A stretch of 64,000 nucleotides of DNA from Isoetes taiwanensis (GCA_021234155.1 JAJEKV010000010.1:15882275-15946274), one strand, 5' to 3'; positions 33,339 through 47,200 are shown, counted from the first letter of the stretch. Notes: generated by a model not told the origin, from the letters alone. A program made the numbers and translations.

Positions 33339-36075
33339 CTGGAACAACATGCAATAACAAATAATAAAACAAATGGGGCAACTAATAGCAATGCCATTTG
33401 AATAGTAAAATATGATGGTTAAGTTTGATTAAAAAGGGTGTCTTATTGTTACCATCGCTAGGATATATAGCTGTATTCTATAGTTCTTGTATCAATCTAA
33501 ATTCAAGTAGCTTTATTTGAATTGCTGACATTGATCTAGTTGACAAATTATCATTTGGTATCAGAGGTTGATCTAGTTGACAATTTTTATTTTATTTACT
33601 TTATTTATTTATTTATTTATTTAGAGAAAGAGTTTTTCATTCATTTATTTTAGAAAACAAGTATATAACAAGCAATTTTCAAGGCCGCCAAAAGAGAGGT
33701 TATAGCACAAGGTTTCCTTATTGTGCTAGAACAATAGTCCAAACAAAAGGCCATCAAAACATATATAAATTATTTTGTAATTTTTCTTTTTCTTTTCTTC
33801 TTGTTCTGCATCGTAATCTACGTGTGCCTCTCATGCCACATTGCACTGCCATGCCCAATCTACTGGAGGATGAAGGTTTCTTACTGATTAATGCTAGGTT
33901 CACATGGACAAATTCCCGTGGCATGGCTGAATCTTTGCTAAACTTGGGCTGAGCCAAAAAAATTCAGCCCCATTGTAAGAGATTTCAAACTTCATTGAAG
34001 CTTTTCATTCGCCTTATCTAGTTAAAAATCACTCTTGCATAAATATAAACAGACTCGCTGCCATAGATAGATATTCGACCCTTTAACAAAGCAATAGGTG
34101 TGGGGATTTGGCCCGTCTAAGTGTCCTGTAAAACTGTTGATGCAGGCTGTAGACTATTTTAAGTTTACATGTCTTAGAGTTGTGAACCCAGCCTTAGCCG
34201 TGAATGGCAAGGCCGAATCCGAGAAAGTTTTGTGGACTTGAGCTTGATGACCAGATTTGATATAGTGAAATCCTTCACTAGGTTATCATTTTTATTGTTT
34301 TGTTCTGTTGAACTAGATACGATGCAAAGTATCTTTGTAGCAATCCTTTCTGTATCTCCACTTAATTGATAAGGTGAATATTGATCCTTTCCCAACTTTA
34401 CAATCGGTCATTAGCTCATGTCCCATTAATTCTGCCAACTACAAACATTAACAGCTTTTAGCTAAAGAAAATATTCAACTCCTTCTCCAAGTTAAACATA
34501 TTGAGATATGGTATTACAAACATGTTTAGAGATTGTCAGGCCAAGCCCTGTTCCTCCATAGTTCCCTGTGAAAACAATGTTCTCATGGCTGATTCTTTCA
34601 AAGAAAGTAGCAAATGCCTGTAGGAACTGGATTGTTTATCAATCTCTTTTCACTAGTCAAGCATGCTAATCATATCACAGCTACGCTGGCTGCCTGACCT
34701 CTTCAGGGATGCCAATACCAGTTCTCTAAGTAATTCACTTTTGGCCCCTATATATATATATTAACTAGTCAGGTATTTTTGTACAGTACATGAGTACATA
34801 ATTGAATAAAACTGAAGCAGCTCTCTAAATTAAGTGGGCCCATTGCACTAATTTACGCAACCATAATTTGAGTCTTATTTGTACCAGCAGTCTTATTTGC
34901 AAGTGCTCTAAAACCTAGACAGATTTTGCAGCAGAGAAACTTCTAGATCAGGTTTTAGTGTACTGAGAAAATTATAGAACCTATCTTTCAAACCACACGG
35001 ATTAAAATTTCCCCATTTTACAAGATGGTTTACAGTGAATATAAGCCTTGTTGAAAAACCAAATGAGGGAGCTTTTAAAATAGGCACAATCCATATACAT
35101 AAGCCTATTCATTCTCATTGTATTTAAATTGCTCACTCTGGCGGCTATGCCAGACCGACCTCCACACATCCAGCCGAGTTGGAAACTCGTGAATTCAAAA
35201 GCTGCTTGGCTCCAACATAATGGACCATCCAATTCCTTCCAATTTAAGGTACAACTATATTTAAGAGTCATCTTCAATGATAGAGTAGTTATCACCTAAA
35301 TAGACATGAACCTTTCTCGACCCTGGTCTTGTATCATTGCAATTTCCTTCACCACCTATTCATATTCCCATCATTCAAGCTTCAATCTCACAGACTAAAT
35401 ACATGTACTGCTTTGACATTATCAATATTCTTCATGCTTTATAGGTGTTGTCTGATGGGAGTAAGGATAAGATCTTGGATTGAAAACTCGAAAAACTCAG
35501 CTTCAACGTGAAGAGTAGGTCTTGGTATAAGAAGTTGGAGCTTAAGCTTCTGAATGCGAGCTTTCGTCAAGGTCCTCGTGCGTCTCAAACATCTGTTTAA
35601 CTTTTTCAGGTTCAAACTCGCATTGTTATTTCTTCATCTATTCATGATCAACCTTTGCCGATTGTTTTGCATTCCTTGCCTATAAAAGATGCTCTACTTC
35701 CAGTTTTGATAGTGTCGTCCTTAGCACCATCAGCTGCACTTATGGTTTCTTCTACTCTCCATGTTGATGTTTCTTCTTCTCATGCTTTTGAGGTTGTTAT
35801 AACTGACCCTCCTATTCTTCAATGCTCGAAAGAGTCATGGTAACAGGTCAATTGGAAGAAGGAAACTATGAAGAAGTTTGTTCTGCCATCTCACGAGGCT
35901 ATCCCATCTCGCACTATCCAGTGGCATGATGGGCTATTCATCTCGATGTGGCAAAACATGTTGATTGTGATCAGGTCATTAAATGCCCCAGGGTGGTACA
36001 AGGAGTTTAATTATACAATATATATTGCTTAGTGGAGTATTTTGTTCTCTAGATTTTGAGTCTCATTTCACACAA

Positions 36076-36124
<49 letters not shown>

Positions 36125-37690
36125 AACAACAACAACTTCAACTTCTTATAAACTGGTAACTAAAACCGAATTGAGTGATAACTCTGTTTCAATGAGTGAT
36201 TGCTTTCTTCATCTGTCCCAGTTCCAAAAGCACATGCCCACTGTAAGCATTATAACAAAAACATACGAATACCCCCTCCCCCCCAAAAAACCTTCGACAA
36301 TCTTTTGTAAATCCTTATCTTTTCTACAATTACATCACCTTACATGAAGATACTTATTAGGCAGCTTGTATTTGGGGGGGAGGGTGTATTTTGTGTTTGA
36401 ACAATAACTGTAAGAAGATATTAAGCCACTGCAAGTTGTTTTGATGTTTTTTAGATGATATGGCTCTTGCAAGAGCATATGCCTCTAATACTTCATCCTA
36501 TGACTACCTAGATATAACCTTAAGAAAGCAAAAGAGCTCTATTAACTTGAATTGTTGGCATGGTTGACACATGAAATATTTGGACAAAGCTTTTGTTGGA
36601 GATAGTTGACAAAGATTTCCAAGTTGGGAACATATTTGTTAAGAACTATTTATCAGTTGCATATACAATAATTATTTTGAGGTATAAATGACAACAACAC
36701 ACAACTTCCTACCAACACACTTGCAAATAGCTGCGAAGATAAGACCTCAATTTTCTTAATCAATTTTGCCTTTCATTTGGACAAGTTCCAACCTATGATA
36801 TCCAATACAAATCGTAGATGACTATTTAGTAGAAAAATGCCAACCTATGAAACACAAATATCTGATATAAAATCTTAAACTATTACTATTTAGCTGTCAT
36901 GATTAGATGATAAAATAATAAGCATATACAAGTTAACATTTTTAATATCGTTTAGTGGGGCACATGATCATTAACAGTTAATAATGATCTAATGTTACCT
37001 AAATGGGCGACAATGTAGTTCTAGTACTGTTGTTGCCAAAGAAGCATCACGTCTCTTGTCTATTTCACTTATAATACATACAAAAGCAAAAATAGTGATG
37101 CCTCAATACGAGATTAGATAAACTATCGTATGTAGGATAAGAATGATGGCGTTGTACTTATCTGAAATATTAGTCCATCATATGACTAGTGTTTATGGTG
37201 CTAAATCTCTGATCAGGAGTATCCATACTCTTGTTCATCTCCACATATAGTTAGTATTTGAGATTAGTATTTGTGTCTGCTAGTTTAGAACTGTATTAAA
37301 AGAGAGAAATTCTTCACTCAAAAGTATGTGGTTTAGGTATACTCTGCAAAAATTGTCTTGATTCTTTTGCAACGGTCTGAAGGTAAATGTGCCCTTCAAT
37401 TATATCATAGATTAGGTTGACATTGTAGCACGAGCAGCATAAGTTATAGTTTTTTAAAACCTTTATTTGTATTGAGATTGTGGCAAAACCATTAACCAAA
37501 GCCTCCATTTTTTGAGGTGAGGTAATTTCTAGTAAATAAATTTTGCAGATAAACGAAAACCCAAGGAGAGAAAAGGAAAAGGGCAAGAGTCGAATAATTA
37601 GATAAATTTTGGAGATAAAGAAAAGGCCAAGGAGAGAAAGGGAAAAGGGCAAGAGTCGAGTTGCAGATTGAATTGATATTTTAGAGGAGA
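33305..37690. other. No gene recognised; microsatellites and AT-rich DNA
   Basis: It starts with an A-run of 32 bp (33305-33336). A (TTTA)n tract lies near 33591-33622 and a (CAACGA)n/(CAA)n tract at about 36065-36138. The stretch 35440-35900 has Ser/Thr-rich open reading and may be a decayed retroelement ORF1, but the evidence is weak. An ORF at 33754-33957 (minus) contains a short segment like LINE fragments (LINKPS region) without clear family features. Nothing else is supported. Confidence 0.45.
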
Positions 37691-38059
37691 ATTTTGACGG
37701 AGGTTCTTTTAGGGTTTAGAATATGTGGACAAAGGAAGGTCCTGTAAGAGGACCAAGTGGCAAGCATGCACAGCCTGTGAAGGATTTTAAAGATCAAGTT
37801 AGAAATAAAAAGCCAGAGCATGGGACCAGGGTGGACCCACTGTTAGTCTTATCCAGGAAGCCTTATTGCTTAAAATATTCTGAAACATTAACTTGGGTCC
37901 CCACCAAGTGTCATATTGCAAACCTTCCACATAGACTTTACCCATGTGATGGCCGTGCCGGACTTCTATTTATCTTTCCTTCTATTCCTGAAGCTAAAAT
38001 CTTCCTCCTCCGGCTCCCCCTTTCCCCTTCTTAAATCCCGTCGGAGTTCTCAGTTTCTG

Positions 38060-38155
38060 CTCAGTTTTCAATCGCACATCTCAGTTTTTCAAGCGCCCTT
38101 TTCAGATCTTCAAGCGCCCCCTTCATATTTTCAAGCGCCCCCCTTTCTTCCAGAT
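38060..38155 (+). repeat. Triplicated CTTCAAGCGCCCC word in the DRM1-like 5' leader
   Basis: TTTCAAGCGCCCTT, CTTCAAGCGCCCCC and TTTCAAGCGCCCCC occur at about 31-bp spacing in a pyrimidine-rich leader just ahead of the ATG at 38166. It is probably part of the 5' untranslated region. Confidence 0.65.
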
Positions 38156-38165
38156 CTTCCCCACC

Positions 38166-38659
38166 ATGGGTTTGCTCGATAAGCTCTGGGATGATGTCGT
38201 TGCCGGACCTCAGCCTGAAATGGGGCTTCGCAGATTACGAACTCGGCCCATGAGCTTTGAGTACAGCGTCAAAGAGAGCAGCTCCTCCCCTGTTTCTACC
38301 TTCCAAGGTGAGCTTTTTATCCGTTTTCTGTTTGGTAGAGTAATTTCAACAAGAAATGGATCTAGCTGTTTGGAAAGTTAGATCTCATGTCTTGTTGCTT
38401 CGTCTGGCCAGCAGGGTTCTCTGTGACAGAAAATGCTAGGCTTGGGGCCACTAAGAAGCCTGCAGAGCCTTTTCAGAGAACAGCACCAACTATTTCTGAC
38501 TGGTAAGACCAAAGCTTCATCAAATCTACCACATGTGATTTATATCTAACCACATGTGATGTTTGTTAAACAACTCCAAGCTTGACAAACCTTCCAGAAT
38601 GCTAAGAATCACCTTCTTATGCCCATTGCAGGTTGGTGATCAGTATTTTGGACAGATGA
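38166..38659 (+). CDS. Dormancy/auxin-associated protein (DRM1/ARP family), three exons, 85 aa
   Basis: Exons are 38166-38307, 38415-38502 and 38632-38659, with canonical borders (AAG/GTGAGC, CAG/GG; TG/GTAAGA, CAG/G) and all joints in frame. The N-terminus MGLLDKLWDDVVAGPQPE is the family signature (auxin-repressed/dormancy-associated, Pfam PF05564), and the C-terminal PTISDWLVISILDR matches the usual P-T-x-x-D-W end. The middle Ser/Pro-rich part is shorter than in typical 100-130-residue members. The protein is small and probably disordered; family members rise in dormant, sugar-starved or growth-arrested tissue, but the molecular role is not settled. The start is fixed by the family N-terminus. 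Intact frame; the one clear host gene here. Confidence 0.9.
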
Positions 38660-41600
38660 AGCAGCCCCATTTTGGGGCTTTAGCTTAAGAACCTCCAAAC
38701 AGACGACACTATCTCAAAAGAGGGCTTTGCTGAGGCAAAACGGTGAGGATTTGCTTGTAACCAAGCAGATTTATGGGAAATTGCTTGGGAACAGGCAGAT
38801 TTATGTATAGTAGAGATGAGATGGTCACTAAAGCTTGCCTTGGCTTCCATGTGCTGTCTGCTTGTAAATTTTGTTCATAGAACCCCACTAAGTGGGGGTG
38901 TATACGGCTGTAAATCTTTAATGCCATCGCCAGTTTTCCTGGTTTTGCTTACATGTCTTTTTTTCTCTCGATGTATTTATCTTTCGTTTATAACAAAGTT
39001 ATATGGCCAATTCCTGTTTTTTCTCGACGCTTGTATTTCTCGTTCATAACAAGAATTATATGGCTAGTTGTTATTAAATGTTAGTCATTGTGTTCTGGCC
39101 TCTTAATTTTTGTTATTCAAAAACTCTGCTACTATGTGGTGCTAGTTTTGAGATCTGTTCTGCATATGGTTTCACCCCCTGCCGATGCGGATGCTGTTGC
39201 TGGTGAAAGTTTTCTGTCTGAAAAGTGTGTTCCTTATGTTATGAACACATGGAACAAAAAAATGTTACTCCTTTTATTTTTAGTGTGAAGCAGCAGTGGC
39301 TTGTTGTTAGGTGACTGAACTAAATCCATGAACAGAAGCTGGGAGGATGTTCTGTTAACGTATATATAGGTGGTAATTGAGGATTAAATCCATGCTGAAC
39401 AGAAATTTATATGGATATTGTTGTGTTATATGTTTATATGGTTGGTCAGACAACAGGGGATCTTGATCTTAGCTGTTGAGTTGGTAATTGTGAGCTGGTC
39501 CTGTTGGTAGGTTCGAGGCAGGTTCCAAGGCGAGGACCTTTTCATGTTTTGACGTTTCTGTATGTATTGACGTTTCTGTATGTATGGTGCCCTTGATCCA
39601 AAAATTCTGTCTACTTTGGTTGGGGAGAGAAATGAAAGGAAGTGTGAACAAGCACTACTATTGTCACAGATCTTATAAATCGTGCAACACATCGATGTGA
39701 ACAAGAACTATATAGGGTCACAGATCTCGCCAATTGTGCGCAACACGTCAACAGTCGTTTTAGTTACTATTTGAGGCCACTATGTTAGTGATTTTGTGAG
39801 CTAATTTGTACTTAAAAAAAAACGACCTTGCTGTTGCAGATCTGGATAGTGAATTGAAGATTTGCAGCTTTGGTGAGCTGCAGCACAACCAGTAAGCATT
39901 AGACGAGCTAGAGCTAAAGAATTTATCTTGAGGATTCCCTTAAGTATGAGGATTCTTGAGGATTCCCTTAAGTATGAGGATTCTTGAGAATTCTTGGCCA
40001 GTTAAAATGTAGGGTTCTTGCAAGCAAGCAATTCTTGCCTATTTTTTACTTTGGCGGCAGAGAGGAAGCTCTGGAACATAAAAGCATATTAAGCCACGTG
40101 CAGCCACATTTATAATGTACAAGGTGTTACAATAAAATAACATGTAAGTTAAAACTAGCAGAGTTATTGCATGTGGTTTCGTGAACATGATGTGATATAG
40201 AAATTGCATGGGGTTTCACTAACATTCACTAACATGATGTGATATGATATAGAATAGATCGGGGAAGCAAGAATGGCTGAGCCATTTTGTTCTATGATGT
40301 CAAGGTAAGCTACTTACAGGATTCTACGGGTTTGTTGACAGGATTCTACAGGTTTGTTGAGGTGATTTGTCATTCTGCTTAAGAATGAAAAAAACAACAA
40401 ACGAAATGCTCATTTACTTGACGTAATAGAGATGTAAATAGTATACCAATGATTACCAGTTTTACAATTCAAGAAAAAATGATTTTTGGATCATCAAGAA
40501 GATGATCCAGATGAAAAATTAATGATCTTCCTTGAGGATTGAGGGAAGATCACTTAGGCAACTTCGTGCACATGCATTACCCATAACACAAGGGAATAAG
40601 TCGTATTAGCCTTGGCAGAAAGGATAGTCTTTATCAACTTTACATTCTAGGTAGTCAAATTAGAATTTGTCCTTGCACAAGGGATCAATCTTATGTCATG
40701 CAAGGGGATCATTCTTACACGGAACAACTGATACGTGTGCTCAATGTTGGGGATCATTCTTACACTGATAGACGCTCATACTTATGCCTGGCAATGTGGG
40801 CACACATTTATTGGTTATTTTTTATATTTAATATATGTTGAATGCCATCAGAATGTTGCAACATGACATATATATTAGGCAAACAATTAAATTATATATT
40901 TCTTAAATTTGTGCCTGGACGAACTAGTTCTCAAAGATGTAATGGACGAATTGTTGGGTCTTAGCGTTCAAATTCGTAGTTCTATTGGGATTGCAAAATA
41001 TGCAATCCATTCATAAGAAAGCTAGTTAAAAATGCCATTTAAAGGTTTTTATTTTTTAATCTTCGTAATTAATGTATTCAAACACAATCTATTCAATGCC
41101 CCTTTCCGTGTTATACATTTGAGTGAATTGAAACTAAAGGTTTTTATTTTATTCGCGAAATCAAATTCAAACACAATCTATTTAATCCCCCTCCACTCTT
41201 ATAAACTTGGGTGTGTATTAATCCTACCTCCCCCTCATGTTTGGTTATTAGATCCAACATAATCTCATAAAATCTTGAGGCTACCTAGGGAATCTTTAAT
41301 GAGTATAAGAGAAATTCAAAATCTAGACTAGTCACGGTCTTCCAAAAAGAAATGTAATTTCTCTTGCGGACTGGTGTGGCTACCCCCCCCCTCCCTCCCT
41401 CCCTCATGGTTTCTTCGTGCACCTAATATTTCGGTCAATTTGATAATCGTATACCTATTGCATGCATAATGACACGGTAGGGGAGCATTTGAAGGGACCC
41501 AATGAGCACAACGAGGTCTCACAAGGAAAGATTTTCACTTTTGAGGGTGAAGAAATAGCCATGTCTAGTATATGCAGTTTCGAGATTTTTGTTGCTTATG

Positions 41601-41740
41601 TAGCTTCCAAATTCAACAAAATCGGCACGTGAACAAAGTAGCAAAAGTTGTGTGTCTGGGACCACCTCTTTCAAAATAGTACACTAGACACCAAGAAATA
41701 GGACATCTAGAACAATTTTACTTAAAATTCTTAATGTGTG
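38660..41740. other. 3' flank of the DRM1-like gene and gene-free DNA with small tandem duplications
   Basis: The first several hundred bases are T-rich and fit a 3' untranslated region. Small tandem duplications are present: a 20-bp TTGACGTTTCTGTATGTAT pair at 39547-39590, a 31-bp GAGGATTCCCTTAAGTATG pair at 39931-39990, a GGGGATCATTCTTACAC pair near 40705 and 40748, and an ~89-bp pair around 41040-41215 (TTCAAACACAATCTATT). No coding frame is supported. Confidence 0.5.
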
Positions 41741-41749
41741 ATCATATTT

Positions 41750-42190
41750 TGTTAAGGTTGTGCTTTGCTTATGCCATCACATGAATAAAATACCATGAGT
41801 GATATGGGAGTGGATGTTCATATTCAAGAACAAAATGATAATGACCATCAGAAATAGTTTGTTGAAACTTAAGGTTCTTGGTTTTCATTCATAAGTCTCT
41901 TGGATATGACAAAAACTATATAAACAATTATCACATTTTATGAAGAAGTAATGTTCTCGGCTTCATCTCGGGCATGACAAGAATTATGTAGGTGAACATG
42001 GTTGTGCTTTACTTATGTCACCACATGAATATAATTGAGCTATTCCAGCTTTATTGATGTTATTCAATGTAATGTTCATCTTCACAAACAAAATATGTCC
42101 CTTACAAATAGTTTGTTGAAAAGTAAGGTTCTTGGTTTTGATCTCTTGGATATGACAAGAATTATATAACAATTAATACACTTTGTTAAC
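41750..42190. repeat. Diverged tandem repeat (related to 43980-44250)
   Basis: TTGTTGAAA-(A)GTAAGGTTCTTGGTTTT and GATATGACAAGAAT words recur near 41855, 42113 and again near 44029-44200. Two partial copies lie here, about 260 bp apart. No coding content. Confidence 0.55.
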
Positions 42191-42480
42191 AATTAATGAA
42201 AATTGACTTGTTATATTTTTCAAAACGAGGTGCACATTGAACTTCATCGTGGACCCATCGATCCCATGTTCTAGTGTATATATTGGGGCCTCTGGGCTCA
42301 TCTCGTTTAGGTTATGGTCATTTATGATTTGGGACGCTTTTAATTTTGGAATATGAAATATGGATGCACCTATAATTTTTGGAATATGAAAATACGGGGA
42401 CTCGAACCCCAACTAAAATAATTTGATAGCGCTTTGACTAATACAACTAGCGATATGACGTGGTTCTTTTCTTTATTATC
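42191..42480 (-). mobile_element. SINE-like repeat, copy 1
   Basis: On the minus strand GGGGTTCGAGTCCCCG (about 42394-42409) is a perfect tRNA T-arm-like B box with a paired stem. CTAGTTGTATTAGTCAAAGC lies ahead of it as a possible A-box region. The body contains the ATAAATGACCATAA and GAGGCCCC words shared with the two copies below. It fits a tRNA-derived SINE of about 290 bp. Confidence 0.45.
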
Positions 42481-42639
42481 ATCCCTTTTTTTCTAGCCAC
42501 TCGGTCAATGGTTTCAGATGTATGGTCTATGGTTTAATCATTTATACATCCAAATAAAATCCATCTAGAACACCTGGTTATTATGATTATGAGTTTAGTG
42601 ATTTATACATCTAAATAAAATCTTATTATGCTACATATT

Positions 42640-43565
42640 ATAAACGACGTGCACCTTGGACTACCACAGTCGTCGGATTCGTCGATCCTACGACCTAGAT
42701 CGTATGTTGGAGCCTCTGGGCACCTCTCGATTCACTTATGGTCATTTATGATTGGGGCGCCTATGATTTTGAAGAATGAAATACCTGTTCGCCTAAGATT
42801 TTTATGGAATATCGAGTCTTTATATGGCTTCGCCTAGGGTTTTAGATATGAAATAAAGGGGGCTCACACCTCTACCAAAATAACTCAATGTCTTAATAAA
42901 ACTACCCTTATTATTATTATTATTATTTTATATGAACGTGGACATTTATTACTCAAAAGAATACAAGAGTACATGGGGGACTCAAAATTCAGTTGAGAAG
43001 ATGTCCACTAGAGCGAAAACTACCCACCACATACATAACACAGAAAAGCAGAAAATACATATCACCAAGAGCACAACTGGCTATGAGCAAGTCTGGATCT
43101 GAAATATCGCTCTCAAATGACACTCTTGACGTCATCCTTTAAGGAAGAACACTTGTACGCTTTTACAATGCGACTACGAGCATCTTTGAGCACTTGCGTA
43201 TCTGAAAAGATCCGTCCCTTGAAGATGAGGAGATTTCGTCTCTTCCAGATGGACCAGATGATCCAAGCGGATGCTAAGTGAAAAGCCCTCTTTGCCAACC
43301 TGTCCCAAGAACTAGGATAGACTGACAACAGGACCTGCTGACTATTCAACTCACAATAGAAAAGGCTCAAAAGCCACTGCCAAATAAGCCGAACAATATA
43401 ATTAGTGAGCTAATGTGATTATTTTTTATCTTAAACCTATGTTTTTTTATATAACAACCCATTAAATCGTTTTAGGGATATGGTCTATGGTTTCAAGAAT
43501 TATCTTTTTTTACATCCATATCAAATCCCCCTGGGACCCCATGTTATTATGCTATATATTCTAAA
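42640..43565 (-). mobile_element. SINE-like repeat, copy 2, split by a LINE fragment
   Basis: Homologous to 43567-43990 (CCACAGTCGTCGGATTCGTC, GATTGGGGCGCCTATGATTT, AATAACTCAATGTCTTAATA). The match stops at about 42905 and resumes at about 43394 with AATATAATTAGTGAGCTAAT. The uninterrupted copy shows that the intervening ~490 bp is an insertion. Confidence 0.55.
42905..43393 (-). mobile_element. 5'-truncated LINE fragment
   Basis: The minus-strand frame 43370-43113 reads WDRLAKRAFHLASAWIIWSI, then WKRRNLLIFKGRIF, the C-terminal end seen in many plant L1-type ORF2 proteins, ending in a stop at 43113. The remaining ~200 bp to 42905 would be its 3' region, with a T-rich (ATT)n tract at the plus-strand left edge standing in for the tail. 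It is inserted in the SINE-like repeat. Confidence 0.65.
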
Positions 43566-43566
43566 T

Positions 43567-43990
43567 GAGTTGCACACTGGATTACCACAGTCATCGGATC
43601 CGTCGATTTTATGACCCAGATCATATGCTGGAGCCTCTGGGCAGCTCTCGTTTCACTTATGGTCATTTATGATTGGGGCGCCTATGATTTTCAAATATGA
43701 AATACGTGTTGCGAAAGGTTTGGATGGAATATCAAGTCTCTACACGGCTTCGCCTAAAATTTTAGATATGAAATACGAGGTCTCGATCCTTTACCACAAT
43801 AACTCAATGTCTTAATAAGACTACTTTTATCAATATAACTAGTGAGATAATGTGATTATTTTTTATCTTAAATCTATGTTTTTTTATATAACAACCCATT
43901 AAAATATTTTGAGGATATGGTCTATTTTCCAGAATTGTCTTTTTTTACATCCATATCAAATCCCCCGAGGACCCTTGTTTAATGTTCATA
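43567..43990 (-). mobile_element. SINE-like repeat, copy 3, uninterrupted
   Basis: The intact comparison copy. On the minus strand AGGATCGAGACCTCG near 43765-43779 is a decayed B box corresponding to the clean one in copy 1. It shares the GATTGGGGCGCCTATGATTT and AATAACTCAATGTCTTAATA words with copy 2. Confidence 0.5.
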
Positions 43991-44249
43991 TTTACGAATA
44001 AAATGATTTGCCCACCACGGTTAGCTTGTTGAAAAATAAGGTTCTTGGTTTTTCTTCACAAATAGTTTGGATATGACAAGAATAATGTAAACAGTTATAT
44101 GGCACTTTGTTAAGAAGTAATGTTCTTGGCGTCATTCATGTATGACAAGAATCATCAGATAATTATAGTTTTGTTGAAAAGTAAATTTCTTGGTTTGCAT
44201 CTTGTATACAATAAGAAGTTATGTAACAAGCAATAAATGTGTTTGTGTT

Positions 44250-47200
44250 AGTGTGGTGTGTGGTCACATGTCCAGTTGGATGCTGCCTAGTGGCGTGACG
44301 TTAAAATACTATCTATCTATCTATCTTAAACTTTTCTTTTTATCGAAACATATGTTGGTATGGCTTTAATGACCTAGTTGTTGATGAATAGAAAGGAAAT
44401 GGATCATGATGGAACCTAGCAGTGAAATGGGTTGTTCATATGTGAACTGTTGAGAGGTGTCCATATTATTTTAGTTTATATTCATGTATTTTACAATAGC
44501 TGATTTGTTGTGACTAGTTCAAGAAGTATAGCTAATCACACATTTGACGTGACTTAATCTTATCATAAATAGAATAATATTTTATTGCGATGCACATACG
44601 ACACTAAGGTTATGGTTCCACCCCCTTTTTATTGCATGTGCTCATGAGGACTCAAATTCGAAACCTTAGACGAGTGGACCAACCAACCCAACTTGAGTTA
44701 TATATAGTAGAACAATCAGAACTGCTACAAAATGAACTACAAAAGAGAGTAAATTGAATTGAATTGAATTGTTTTTATCGTCCGTGGAGACCAATTGGCC
44801 TATGGGACCCAAACAAGGAATACATCAAGCATATTACTACTAGGATTAAAAACACTCGCCTAGCGGGTTTTCGAGGGTAAAAGAAGATCAAAAGAAATTT
44901 GAATTGAAAGATTGCTAAAGTAGGTAGAAAATTTAGAAAGGTTATCCATGTTATCATGATTCCTGAACATAGGCTTGCAATTAATTTCTAAAGTTGCAAG
45001 TTGTTTCAAAAGTGTAAGAGGTATGTTGTTGTAATTATTATGGAAACGAGAGCTACTTTTGTGATGAAGAAAGAGAGAAATTGTCATGTCATACCTGTAG
45101 TGCGAGATGCACATTGAGATCACTCCACATTTTCCAACAAAGTTTTTTACAAGAGTTAAGGATGAGGAGTAAGAGTCTAGAGCTACCTTGTAACCCCATC
45201 TACTCTTATTCTTTTTCTAATTGTGATAACAATTTGATTGACAAAATGTTTAAGGGACTAGCTTTGAAAGAGAATGCATTTTCTTGCTTGGAGCGAGATA
45301 AATCGTGTTAAAAAGAATGTTGGTATGGGTTTCAAACATTTATCAAAACAAGACCAGGCTCTTTCGGTGCAAAGTCGCTTCATGGTTACGCAAAAGTAAA
45401 ACTTATAGATATAGTAAATGCTCTAATGCTCTTCGAGATTGTCTATATTCTATGTTGAAAAGTGTAGTTCCCTTTCATGAGAAGATTGTTCACCACATAG
45501 AATGAAGTTGCCACTCATTTTGATCATAAGAACCTAGAGATCAATTGTGGTTTAGTCTCTATCTTTTAAAGCTGCTTTGGAATGAGGAAAGAAAGAACAT
45601 CATGCCAGGCATGTTGGTTAATAAGGACATATAATGCGTTACACAAATTTGGGACCACCACTAAGTCATCTTAGTTTTGTACAAGGTGGTCCAAGGTTTA
45701 TTGGTAGTTTATATGGGACCTAGCTTTTTCTCAGTTTATATCAAACACTCTAATGACGTTGAGAAGTGTTGCATCCCATACTCACAATTCTTCGCGAGCT
45801 CGTTTACCTCCCCGTGGAAGATAAAAAGTCTATTCTTTTCTATTCTATTCTTACTGCTTTCCATCTCCCTCGAGTCATTTCAAAAACACACCCCTCCCCC
45901 AAGCTGATTGGCGGAGCCTTATGAAAGCTTGCTTCATCACAATATGCTTTGCTGGTCTCCTTCAAATTTCTGTGGCATTGCATCTAAACTGGTGTGAGCT
46001 CTCTTTTCCTCCCGACTATATCCAGTTGCATATCCGCAAGTCCAAATGGGACCAAACTTATGTCGGTCAAGAGGTCCTCATAGCTCGCGCATTTTTCCCT
46101 TTTGTCCCACAAGGCCCCCAAATTATTAAATTATTATTATTTTTCTTTCCAAATAATACTAAGATAAACAAATATTAATTTGTGGGTTAATATGTAGCAC
46201 AATAACAAGGGGTTCCAAGGGGATTTAACATGGATGCAAAAATCGCTATTCCTGAGACCATAGACCATGCCCCTAAAACAATTGAATGGGTTATTAGTTA
46301 AAAAAAAAAACACATAGATTCAATAGAAACAAGGTGCTGCGCACGGAGGGTTGCCCTCTGTGGCCTGAGGGTGAAGTGGCTTAAATCATACTTCACTCTC
46401 AAGCCCAGCTGTATACTCGATCAAGTTTGTAATTCCAAATATTTGGTTTGCAAATTTGCAATCAACATCTTTGCTTAAAGGAAAATTATGTCCATAATAG
46501 AACAAGGGAAAACATTCATTCACTGTCCCAATGCATCATCTTCAATGCTTTAATTGAGATCAAGGACATTGCTGTAGGGCTCCTATTAACAATTGCAAGG
46601 ACTTCTATTGAAGAACAAAGCAAAATTTCTATTAGTGTACATGTATGCTATCTTATGACTCATTCCAAAGATAATCTCGTTTTACAGATTCAAAACAACC
46701 TAATGAAGCTATTTGTAGACCCTGAAGTAGACCCCATTACATGTTTCCACATAAGTGACTACTCGTGCCACCAAGTGATATGTCACGCTCTGTGTAGAAG
46801 CATTTCTAATACAGATGCCCTGTGATGCCAGACAATTTGTACGCATGCATGAATGGTAGTATATGGATGTCTTGGTTGCATATGATGGACAAAGCCCCTT
46901 TTTACCAGAACTTAAACCATAGAATGTGCATGATGTACTCAAATTACCATCAGTTTCTAAATATATTGCACCACTTGAGGAGAAAGTGTCCTATTACGAA
47001 CTCCTAAAATGGATTATCAATTGTCTCTCCATAGATGTTATGTATTAGGTAATTTTAGGTTTGTGGGGCTTTCTGCCCCGTAAAAATTCGAGGCGGCTCC
47101 GCCAGCTGAGGCGGTGCATGAGCGAAGATAAACATACATACAGAGTACCCATTTTGCTGTTGCATGCCCCTTTTTTTGCCAGGAGTGATTAGAGATTAAG

